Source: DATJPD01 sp036394195
Lineage (GTDB): Bacteria > Pseudomonadota > Alphaproteobacteria > CACIAM-22H2
NCBI GenBank assembly: GCA_036394195.1
Contig: DASWFO010000190.1
Span: 1-36,933 of the forward strand
DNA: 36,933 bases
Direction: 5' to 3'
The translations under genes were made by a program, and so were the position numbers. The notes under the pieces are model-generated. The model made no database searches. It was not told the origin of the DNA and saw only the letters and a program-made list of their open reading frames with translations. Below, piece after piece: positions 22,974 through 29,764 of the stretch; position 1 is the first letter of the stretch, and every line of letters begins with the position of its first letter.

Positions 22974-23858
22974 TCATCGCTGAGCCACCGTCGTTCCGCC
23001 GCGCGCATCGAAGATGGCGCCGCGCAGCGCCAGCGTCTCGCCGCCGAACGCGTTGCCGTACGTCAGCTCGATCGTGCGCGGGTAGGGGAACGGGATCGCC
23101 TGCTCGCGCACCACCCGGCCCGGGCGCGACGTCATCACCACCACGCGGCCGGCGAGGAACGTCGCCTCTCGGAGATCGTGGGTCACCAGGATCACGGTCG
23201 GCCGCTTTTTCATCCACAGCGCCTGCAGCACCGCCCACAGCTCCTCGCGGGTGAACTGGTCGAGGGCGGCAAACGGCTCATCGAGCAGCAGCAGCTTCGG
23301 GTCATGGATCAGCGCCCTGCACAGCGACGCGCGCTGCAGCATGCCGCCGGAGAGCTGCCACGGCCGCTTGTCGCCGGCATCGGCGAGGCCGACGGTCGCC
23401 AGCAGCGCGTCGGCGCGCTCGCGGAACTCGCCCTTGCGCTTGGCCGCGAACTCGGCCTTGAACGGCTCGACGATCTTCAGCGGCAGCATCACGTTCTGCC
23501 GGATGGTCAGCCACGGCAGCATGGTCGGGTTCTGGAACGCCATGCCGGCGATCTTGAGCGGCCCCGCGACGTCGCGGCCGGCGACCGCGACGCGACCCTT
23601 GGTCGGCCGAACCAGCCCCGACACCAGCTTCATCAGGGTCGACTTGCCGCAGCCCGACGGTCCGACCACCGCCATCAGCTCGCCCTCGGCGACATCGAGC
23701 GTCAGGTCTTTGACCGCGAGCGTTCCGCCCGGATAGGCGAGGTCGACCTGGCTGAGCTCGACCAGCGGCCGCCGTGCGGCCGGGCTTGCGCCAGCCGCCG
23801 GGCTGACCATCCGGTCAACGCCCGCCGCGACCTCACCAAAAGGAGCCGACACCGCCAT
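22974..23858 (-). CDS. ABC transporter ATP-binding protein, SsuB/TauB type
   Basis: 294-residue ATPase that drives the importer. Walker A is GPSGCGKST near residues 66-74, the Q-loop is AFQNPTMLPWLT, the signature is LSGGMLQRASL, Walker B is LLLLDEPFAALD, and the H-loop is VTHDLREA. These match the nitrate/sulfonate importer ATPases. The N-terminus has about 30 extra alanine-rich residues before the domain. The ATG at 23858 lacks a good ribosome site, and ATG 23810 is an alternative. A strong palindrome is centred 20 nt upstream of the start. It is the first gene of the ATPase-permease-receptor series. Confidence 0.93.
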   Translation of the reverse strand: MAVSAPFGEVAAGVDRMVSPAAGASPAARRPLVELSQVDLAYPGGTLAVKDLTLDVAEGELMAVVGPSGCGKSTLMKLVSGLVRPTKGRVAVAGRDVAGPLKIAGMAFQNPTMLPWLTIRQNVMLPLKIVEPFKAEFAAKRKGEFRERADALLATVGLADAGDKRPWQLSGGMLQRASLCRALIHDPKLLLLDEPFAALDQFTREELWAVLQALWMKKRPTVILVTHDLREATFLAGRVVVMTSRPGRVVREQAIPFPYPRTIELTYGNAFGGETLALRGAIFDARGGTTVAQR

Positions 23859-23865
23859 TCACGTA

Positions 23866-23889
23866 CAATGTTCGCCGCCGCGAACGTTG
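23866..23889. promoter_or_regulatory. Palindromic operator-like site upstream of the ABC importer
   Basis: CAATGTTCGC-CGCC-GCGAACGTTG: two 10-bp arms matching at nine positions around a 4-bp centre, beginning 8 bases before the ATPase ATG (minus strand). The inner arms GTTCGC/GCGAAC equal those of the putative IclR operators at 5225 and 6196, but with a 4-bp rather than 3-bp spacer. It may be a site for another IclR-type or TetR-type regulator. No regulator gene is adjacent. Confidence 0.5.
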
Positions 23890-23912
23890 TCCATAAGCAT
23901 TCAAGAAACAGC

Positions 23913-24045
23913 GACGCGCGTGCATGGCACGCGCGTCAAGAAGTGGATCGACCGGGCGGGCTGATCGCCGTGAGTCACTCGCAGGCGCGGATGCGCCTGC
24001 GGCGCCGAGCAACTAGGGTTGGGGTGGCGGCTAGTTGCGAGGCGC
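23913..24045 (+). repeat. Family A structured repeat, copy A3
   Basis: Hairpin 1 is GACGCGCGTG/CACGCGCGTC (23913-23937), followed by AAGAAGTGG (23938-23946) and GTGAGTCAC (23970-23978). Hairpin 2 is CGCAGGCGC-GGAT-GCGCCTGCG (23980-24001). Hairpin 3 is GCAACTAG/CTAGTTGC (24009-24016 and 24031-24038) with a 14-nt GGTTGG..GGCGG loop, GA/GA borders and an outer GCGCC/GGCGC stem. It ends 14 nt before the stop of the converging receptor gene at 24060. Confidence 0.87.
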
Positions 24046-24049
24046 TCGG

Positions 24050-24078
24050 AAAAACCCGCTCATTTCTTAATGAGCGGG
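24050..24078 (-). terminator. Rho-independent terminator overlapping the end of a receptor gene
   Basis: On the minus strand: CCCGCTCAT-TAAGAA-ATGAGCGGG then TTTTT. The perfect 9-bp stem contains the last codons and the TGA stop of the receptor gene (24060-24062), so the terminator is partly coding. The five T residues end 5 nt from repeat A3. Confidence 0.85.
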
Positions 24079-25277
24079 CATCCGCCTTCGTTGAGCGGCC
24101 GGTAGGCTTGGTCGCCCGGCACCGTCGCCAGGACATTGTAGACGTCCCATTCGCTTTTCGATTCCGCCGGCGTCTTCACCTGCATCAGGTACATGTCGTG
24201 CACCATCCGGCCGTCCTCGCGCAGAACGCCGTTCCTGGCGAAGAAGTCGTTGATCGGCGTCGCCTTCATCTTGGCGACCACCTTCAGCGCGTCGTCGGTG
24301 CCGATCGCGTCGATCGCCTTCAGGTAGTACATGATCGACGAGTAGATGCCGGCCTGGATCATGCTCGGCATCCGCTTGGCCTTCTCGTAGAAGCGTTTCG
24401 AAAACGCGCGGGTCTCGTCGTTCAGGTCCCAGTAGAAGCCTTCGGTGATGATCAGGCCGCTGGCGGTGCGCAGCCCCAGCGCATGCGCATCGGAGATCTG
24501 GAACAGCAGGGCCGCCAGCTTCTGGCCGCCCTGCCCGAGGCCGAACTCCGACGCCTGTTTGATCGAGTTCTGCGTATCGCCGCCGGCGTTGGCGAGCCCG
24601 ACCACCTTGGCCTTCGACGCCTGGGCCTGGAGCAGGAACGACGAAAAGTCGGCGGTGTTGAGCGGGGCCCGCGCGGCACCCAGCACCTTGCCGCCGGCTT
24701 TCGTCACCACCTCGGCCGTGTCGCGCTCGAGCGCATGCCCGAAGGCGTAATCCGCGGTGATGAAGAACCAGCTGTTCTCGCCGCGCTCGACCAGGGCCTT
24801 GCCGGCGACATGGGCCAGCGCATAGGTGTCGTAAGTCCACTGAATGCCGTTGGGCGAGCAGGCGCTGCCGGTGAGGTCGGAGGATGCCGGCCCCGACATC
24901 AGGAACACCTTGTTCTTCTCGCGTGTCACCTGCTGGATCGCCAGCGCCACCGAGGAGGTCGGCACGTCGACGATCGCATCCACCTTCTCGGTGTCGTACC
25001 ACGACCGTGCGATGCCGGCGCCGACGTCCGGCTTGTTCTGGTGATCGGCGCCGATCACCTCGACCGGCTTGCCCTTGACCTTGCCGCCATAATCCGCGAC
25101 CGCCATCTGGGCCGCGATCAGCGAGCCGGGACCGGTGGAATCCTGATAGAGGCTGCTCATGTCGGTGAGCACGCCGAGCTTCACCACGTCATCGCTGATC
25201 TGCGCATGGGCCGGGACGGCCATGCCGAGGAGCCCCGCGGCGCACAGCGTCGCCGCGGCCAGGCGAACCGATGTCAT
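24060..25277 (-). CDS. ABC transporter substrate-binding protein, branched-chain amino-acid/amide (LivJ/UrtA-like) type
   Basis: 405-residue periplasmic receptor (Peripla_BP_6 class). It has a Sec signal (RLAAATLCAAGLLGMAVPA, then HAQ), the mature N-terminus VVKLGVLTDMSSLYQDSTGP, and the motifs NKVFLMSGPASSDLTG and SWFFITADYAFGHALERD that build the ligand cleft. No LivHMGF permease or ATPase genes are near, so it is either a stand-alone receptor serving a distant transporter or a displaced operon member. GGGAGGA precedes the ATG at 25277. The 3' end forms a terminator stem. It is bracketed by direct copies A3 and A4 of the family A repeat, giving a second receptor-gene cassette. Confidence 0.9.
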   Translation of the reverse strand: MTSVRLAAATLCAAGLLGMAVPAHAQISDDVVKLGVLTDMSSLYQDSTGPGSLIAAQMAVADYGGKVKGKPVEVIGADHQNKPDVGAGIARSWYDTEKVDAIVDVPTSSVALAIQQVTREKNKVFLMSGPASSDLTGSACSPNGIQWTYDTYALAHVAGKALVERGENSWFFITADYAFGHALERDTAEVVTKAGGKVLGAARAPLNTADFSSFLLQAQASKAKVVGLANAGGDTQNSIKQASEFGLGQGGQKLAALLFQISDAHALGLRTASGLIITEGFYWDLNDETRAFSKRFYEKAKRMPSMIQAGIYSSIMYYLKAIDAIGTDDALKVVAKMKATPINDFFARNGVLREDGRMVHDMYLMQVKTPAESKSEWDVYNVLATVPGDQAYRPLNEGGCPLIKK

Positions 25278-25352
25278 GCGTATCCTCCCTGCTGGTTTTG
25301 AAGAAGCCTAGTCCTCGCCACCCCCACCGGCAAGTTGGGATGATATAAAGAG

Positions 25353-25483
25353 GACGCGTGGCGTTAGCCACGCGTCACGAAGTGGTGCCGCATGCAGACT
25401 CTAAGGGTGAGTACCTCGCAGGCGCGGATGCGCCTGCGGCGCCGAGCGACTAGGGTTGGTGTGGCGGCTAGTCGCGAGGCGCC
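25353..25483 (+). repeat. Family A structured repeat, copy A4
   Basis: Hairpin 1 is GACGCGTGGC-GTTA-GCCACGCGTC (25353-25376), followed by ACGAAGTGG (25377-25385) and GTGAGTACC (25407-25415). Hairpin 2 is CGCAGGCGC-GGAT-GCGCCTGCG (25417-25438). Hairpin 3 is GCGACTAG/CTAGTCGC (25446-25453 and 25468-25475) with loop GGTTGGTGTGGCGG, GA/GA borders and outer GGCGCC/GGCGCC. Unlike the others it ends 6 nt before a start codon (25490), so here it would form the 5' leader of an mRNA. Confidence 0.87.
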
Positions 25484-25489
25484 CTCAAT

Positions 25490-27112
25490 ATGAGGGGCGC
25501 GGACATCGTCGCTCAGACGCTCACGCAGCTCGGCTGCCGCCGGCTGTTCACGCTCTCCGGCAATCACATCATGTCGATCTTCGACGCGGCCCTCGATGCG
25601 GGGCTCGATCTCGTGCATGTGCGGCACGAAGCCGCCGCCGTGCACATGGCCGACGCCTGGGGACGGCTCACCGGCGCGCCCGGTGTGGCGCTGGTCACCG
25701 GCGGGCCCGGCCACGCCAACGCGGTCGGCGCGCTGTTCACGGCCCTGGCCGCGGAATCGCCGATGGTCCTGCTGTCCGGCCATGCCGCGACCTGGGAGCT
25801 CGGGCGCGGCGGCTTCCAGGAGCTTCGTCAGGCCGACATGGCCGCACCCGTGGCCAAGGCGTCGTGGATGGCGACCTCGGCCGCCGGCCTCGGCCGTGAC
25901 ATCGCGGCGGCGATGCGCCTCGCCGTGTCCGGCCGGCCCGGCCCGGTCCATGTGAGCCTGCCGTCGGACCTGCTGGACGCGCAGGTCGACGGCTCCGCGA
26001 CCGCGGCGCTGGACGCGGCCGCCGGGGCGCCGCCGGGGCTCGCCGATGCCGCCGCCGACACCGTGCTGGCGGCGATCGCGGCCGCGGCCCGCCCGATGAT
26101 CATCGGCGGTCCGCTGCTGTCCAATCCCGGCGGCCGCGCCACGCTCGCTGAGCTGGAAGCCGCGACCGCGGCACCGGCGGTCATTGTCGAGAGCCCACGC
26201 GGCCTCGCCGATGCGACCCTCGGCGCGTTCGCCGATCTCATCCGCCGCGCCGATCTCGTCGTGCTGCTCGGCAAGGCGCTCGACTTCACCTTGAAATGGG
26301 CGGCCGCCCCCGCGTTCGACCCGGAGGTGAAGCTGGTCGCGATCGATCCCGACCCGGCGCTGGTCGAGCGCGCGACACAGGAAAAGGGCGAGCGGCTGCT
26401 GCTCGGCGCCGTGGCCGACGTGCGGCGCGCGGCGGCGGCCCTGATCGCCCGCGCGGGCCGCCAGCGCCGGCGCGATGGAAGCTGGCTCGCCGAGGCGCGG
26501 GCCGCCCTCGACCACCGGCCGGCGTCCTGGGCGACCGTGGTGTCCGACCGTCCGGGCCGGCTGCACCCGGCCGAGGTCTTCCGGGCGCTGCGGCCCTTCA
26601 TCGAGCGCGACCCGGCGGCGGTGCTGATCTGCGACGGCGGCGAGTTCGCGCAATGGGCGCAGAGCATGCTGCCGGTCCGCCGCCGCCTGGTGAACGGCGT
26701 CGCCGGCGCCATCGGCGCCTCGCTGCCGTTCGCGCTCGCCGCTCGCCTGGTCGAGCCGGCGGCCCCGGTCTTCGCCGTGCTCGGCGACGGCACCGTCGGG
26801 TTCCATATCGCCGAGTTCGAGACCGCGATGCGCCGGCGCCTGCCGTTCGTCGCCGTGGTCGGCAACGACGCGCGCTGGAACGCCGAGAGCCAGATCCAGC
26901 TGCGCGAATACGGACGCCAGCGTATGCATGGCTGCGACCTGCTGCCGGCGCGCTACGACCAGGTGGCGGCGGCGCTCGGCGGGCACGGTGAGTTCGTCGA
27001 CACGGCCGCGGCGCTGCCGGGCGCCCTCGAGCGGGCACTGGCGAGCGGCAAGCCGGCCTGCGTCAACGTGATGATCGACAGCCTCGCCGCCCCGGTGCTG
27101 CGCGAGGGGTGA
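25490..27112 (+). CDS. Thiamine-diphosphate-dependent enzyme, acetolactate-synthase-like
   Basis: 540-residue ThDP enzyme with the usual three domains. The pyrimidine-binding domain has catalytic E47 in HVRHEAAAVHMADAWGR, followed by VTGGPGHANAVG near residue 70. The central domain has RPMIIGGPLLSNPGG. The pyrophosphate/Mg domain has GDG at 432-434 and Asn at about 459 (FAVLGDGTVGF then VVGND). The family includes acetolactate synthase, oxalyl-CoA decarboxylase and benzoylformate decarboxylase; the exact reaction is not evident. There is no Shine-Dalgarno sequence. The ATG sits in a tight hairpin (25479-25500) immediately after repeat A4. It heads a plus-strand catabolic series (MFS transporter, hydrolase, amidohydrolase). 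Confidence 0.88.
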   Translation: MRGADIVAQTLTQLGCRRLFTLSGNHIMSIFDAALDAGLDLVHVRHEAAAVHMADAWGRLTGAPGVALVTGGPGHANAVGALFTALAAESPMVLLSGHAATWELGRGGFQELRQADMAAPVAKASWMATSAAGLGRDIAAAMRLAVSGRPGPVHVSLPSDLLDAQVDGSATAALDAAAGAPPGLADAAADTVLAAIAAAARPMIIGGPLLSNPGGRATLAELEAATAAPAVIVESPRGLADATLGAFADLIRRADLVVLLGKALDFTLKWAAAPAFDPEVKLVAIDPDPALVERATQEKGERLLLGAVADVRRAAAALIARAGRQRRRDGSWLAEARAALDHRPASWATVVSDRPGRLHPAEVFRALRPFIERDPAAVLICDGGEFAQWAQSMLPVRRRLVNGVAGAIGASLPFALAARLVEPAAPVFAVLGDGTVGFHIAEFETAMRRRLPFVAVVGNDARWNAESQIQLREYGRQRMHGCDLLPARYDQVAAALGGHGEFVDTAAALPGALERALASGKPACVNVMIDSLAAPVLREG

Positions 27113-27144
27113 TTCGTTCACGCGCAGTGGTGCCGTTCACCAAT

Positions 27145-27253
27145 CGTCATCCCGGCCGACCCCGGACTTTAATCTGGGGAGAGCCGGGATCCATGGTTCC
27201 GCCGGCACGATGGATCCCGGGTCGCGCTGCTGCGCAGCTTGCCCGGGATGACG
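27145..27253. repeat. REP-type paired palindrome (D3)
   Basis: CGTCATCCCGG at the left and CCCGGGATGACG at the right. GGATCCATG...ATGGATCC pairs across the centre, and small side hairpins include GCTGCTGCGCAGC. It fills the gap between the ThDP enzyme and the MFS gene. Confidence 0.8.
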
Positions 27254-27329
27254 ACGGTTCGAGGTGCATCCGCCGCGCGCGAACCCGAGAGGTCTTGCCC
27301 CGCCGCCCGCCTTGCGCAAGCATCCGCCG

Positions 27330-28547
27330 ATGACGTTCTCCCGCACCGCCCGCGTCAACGGTCTCATCGGCGCCGGCCATTTCCTGTCGCATTTCTACAT
27401 CCTGTGCCTGCCGCCGCTGTTTCTGGCCTGGCAAGACGCCTTCGGCGTGTCGTTCGCCGAGCTCGGCCTGTCGGTGGCCCTGATGGCCGGGGCGACGGCG
27501 CTGCTGCAGACCCCGGTCGGCTTCCTGGTCGACCGCTACGGCGCCCGGCCGTTCCTGATCGGGGGCACGCTGCTGATGGCGCTGCCGCTGGCCACCATGG
27601 GCCTGGCCACCGCGTACTGGCAGATCCTCGGGCTGGCGCTGCTCTCCGGCATCGGCAACTCGGTGTTCCATCCCGCGGACTACGCGATCCTCGCCGGCTC
27701 GGTCGATCGCGAGCGCATGGGCAGCTCGTTCGCGCTCCACACCTTCACCGGTAATCTGGGCTTCGCGGTGGCGCCGTTCGCGACCGCCGCGGGGATGCTG
27801 TTGTTCGGCTGGCGCGGCACCTTGATGGCGTTCGGCCTGCTCGGCGTGCCGGTGGTGGCGGCACTCCTGTGGCAGGGCGGCGTCCTGCGCGACCAGCGCC
27901 GCCCGGCGGCTGCGGACAAAACTGCGGCGGACGCGGCGGCGCCGCGCGGCGCGGGGTTGCTGCTGTCGCGCCCGATCCTGCTGTTCTTTGGCTTCTTCCT
28001 CACCGGCTCGATGGCCGGCTCGGCGCTGCAGGCGTGGCTGATCACCGTGCTGCACGAGGTGAACGGTCTCAGCCTCGAAAGCGCGTCCTCGGCCCTCACC
28101 GGCTACGTCGCCGGCGGCGCCGCCGGCACCCTGATCGGCGGTTGGATGGCCGACCGCACGACCCGCCATCTGCCGCTCACCGTGGTCCTCACCGTGCTCG
28201 CGGCGGCGCTGATGGCGCTCGCCGGACTGGTCCCGCTGGCCGCGTCGGCCACCATCGCGGCCCTGGCGCTGGCCGGCCTTCTGACCGGCGCCAGCCGCAC
28301 GCCACGTGACGTGATGCTGAAGGACGCCGCCCCGCCGGGCGAGGTCGGCAAGGTGTTCGGGTTCGTCAGCGCCGCCCTGCCGCTCGGCCAGGCCCTGACG
28401 CCGGCGCCCTTCGGCCTGTTGATCGACTGGGGGCGGCCCGACCTCGTGATCCTCGTCGCGGCGGCCCTCCTGCTCGCGAGCCTCGTCTTCCTCCGGACCG
28501 CCCGCCGCGCCGCCAGACCGGCGACGGCGCCCGCACCGGCCGAGTGA
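27330..28547 (+). CDS. Major facilitator superfamily transporter
   Basis: 405-residue membrane protein with about twelve hydrophobic spans in two halves, separated by a charged loop around residues 190-215 (GGVLRDQRRPAAADK). The loop-2 motif GFLVDRYGARPFLIGG lies near residue 65 and the equivalent GGWMADRTTRHLP near residue 265; both are standard MFS gating motifs. The start ATG 27330 is preferred to the GTG at 27264, whose extension would be proline/arginine-rich repeat-derived sequence. The ribosome site is weak. Its position in a plus-strand catabolic series suggests uptake or export of the pathway compound; the direction and ligand are unknown. Confidence 0.9.
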   Translation: MTFSRTARVNGLIGAGHFLSHFYILCLPPLFLAWQDAFGVSFAELGLSVALMAGATALLQTPVGFLVDRYGARPFLIGGTLLMALPLATMGLATAYWQILGLALLSGIGNSVFHPADYAILAGSVDRERMGSSFALHTFTGNLGFAVAPFATAAGMLLFGWRGTLMAFGLLGVPVVAALLWQGGVLRDQRRPAAADKTAADAAAPRGAGLLLSRPILLFFGFFLTGSMAGSALQAWLITVLHEVNGLSLESASSALTGYVAGGAAGTLIGGWMADRTTRHLPLTVVLTVLAAALMALAGLVPLAASATIAALALAGLLTGASRTPRDVMLKDAAPPGEVGKVFGFVSAALPLGQALTPAPFGLLIDWGRPDLVILVAAALLLASLVFLRTARRAARPATAPAPAE

Positions 28548-28615
28548 CGACAAAGGACTCCCGCCGGCCCGGCGAGGGAGGGTAGGCTGTGGGACGTCTC
28601 AGGAAGGAGCATCGA

Positions 28616-29467
28616 ATGACCCAGCCGAACAGTGCCACCGCGACCGCGAACGGTGTCAAAATCAATTACGTCACCTGGGGGCGGCCCGGATCGCCGCCGG
28701 TCGTGCTGCTGCACGGGTTGCGCGCCTATGGCGAATGGTTCGCCCCCCTCGGCGAGGCGCTGGCGGACCGCTACTACGTCGTGGCCCAGGACCTGCGCGG
28801 CCGCAATCTGTCCGACTGGGCCAAAGACGGCGACTACACCATCGAAGCCTATGGTCGCGACCTCGAAGGGTTGGTCGGGCATCTGAAGCTGACACGCTTC
28901 GCGCTGGGCGGCCACTCGCTGGGCGCCGCAATCGTCGCCCGCTATGCCGCCGAGCACGCGGCGCAGATCGCCGCACTCATGCTGTTCGACGGCAGCCCCG
29001 AGCCCGACCCGCGCGGCCGCGGCCGCATCGTGGCCGAGGTGGCGCGTACGCCGCAGAGTTTCCAGTCCTTGGACGCGGCGCGCGATTTCCTGCGCACCAT
29101 CCACACGCGGGCGTCGGACGCGCACATCAAGACGCGGCTGCGCTGCATGCTGAAGGAGGGCGACGGCGGCACCTTGCAATGGCGGATCGACCGCGCCTGC
29201 ACCAAGCCGGATCTCGGGCCGGTCGAGAAAGCCTGGGCCAGCCTGCGCGCGATCAACTGTCCGGTGCTCCACATCCGGGGTGCCGAGTCCGACATCCTGA
29301 CGCCCGAGATGCACGCCAAGATGGCCGCCGCCACGCCGAAGGGCCATAAAGTCGAAGTCCCGGCCGCCGCGCATATGGTCATCGAGGACAACGAGGCCGG
29401 CACCGTCGCCGCCGCGAAGACCTTCCTCGACCGCCACTATCTCCCGGTCGCCGCCGCGGCGGAGTGA
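28616..29467 (+). CDS. Alpha/beta-hydrolase
   Basis: 283-residue hydrolase. It has the oxyanion strand VVLLHGLRAYGEWF near residue 28, the nucleophile elbow GGHSLGAA near residue 98, an acid in ESDILTPEMH near residue 225 and a catalytic histidine in AAHMVIEDN near residue 250. This fits the esterase/C-C-bond hydrolase group common in aromatic degradation. AGGAAGGAG at 28601-28609 fixes the ATG at 28616; an in-frame upstream start (28589) has none. It begins 69 nt after the MFS gene. Hydrolysis of an ester, lactone or ring-cleavage product is plausible but not demonstrated. Confidence 0.92.
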   Translation: MTQPNSATATANGVKINYVTWGRPGSPPVVLLHGLRAYGEWFAPLGEALADRYYVVAQDLRGRNLSDWAKDGDYTIEAYGRDLEGLVGHLKLTRFALGGHSLGAAIVARYAAEHAAQIAALMLFDGSPEPDPRGRGRIVAEVARTPQSFQSLDAARDFLRTIHTRASDAHIKTRLRCMLKEGDGGTLQWRIDRACTKPDLGPVEKAWASLRAINCPVLHIRGAESDILTPEMHAKMAAATPKGHKVEVPAAAHMVIEDNEAGTVAAAKTFLDRHYLPVAAAAE

Positions 29468-29482
29468 ACCGGTATCTTTCTT

Positions 29483-29523
29483 CGTCACCCTCGGGCTTGA
29501 CCAGGTCAAGCCCGGCAATGACG
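29483..29523. repeat. REP-type palindrome, single unit (D4)
   Basis: CGTCACCCTCGGGCTTGAC-CAG-GTCAAGCCC...AATGACG, a single stem with complementary CGTCA/TGACG ends, just after the hydrolase stop codon. Confidence 0.75.
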
Positions 29524-29537
29524 AAGGATAGAGTGAG

Positions 29538-29695
29538 TCCGACGCTTCGTCGGACGACAGACGCGGCTGCGACTGCAGCCGCGCGCGCTTATGCGCGCGG
29601 AAGCCAAGGACCGCGGATACTTTGCGCTGCGTCGCCGGCCTTCAGGCCGCCGACGGGCGCCAAATCAAGAATGGCCCCCGCGTATGAGGGACTGA
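29538..29695 (+). repeat. Family B structured repeat, copy B3
   Basis: Hairpin TCCGACG-CTT-CGTCGGA (29538-29554), hairpin CGGCTGC-GACT-GCAGCCG (29564-29581), then CGCGCGC-TTAT-GCGCGCG (29582-29599) with conserved GAAGCCAAG. A longer variable third section follows, with nested arms CGTCG...CGACG around GGCC-TTCA-GGCC. It ends in the conserved TGAGGGACTGA (29685-29695) and six A residues. Confidence 0.78.
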
Positions 29696-29764
29696 AAAAA
29701 GCGCCCTTGACCAGAAGCGCTGTTGGCGGCCCAATGGCGACAACAATCTGGGAGGAGCCGCGCC

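Noticed and set aside
23178..25301. 707-codon plus-strand frame across an ATPase gene, repeat A3 and a receptor gene
   Set aside because: It crosses two well-supported minus-strand genes and their terminator, and its translation looks like shadow sequence.
7522..25483. CRISPR array or tandem repeats
   Set aside because: The repeats are dispersed single copies with internal hairpins, not regularly spaced units with unique spacers, and no cas genes are present.
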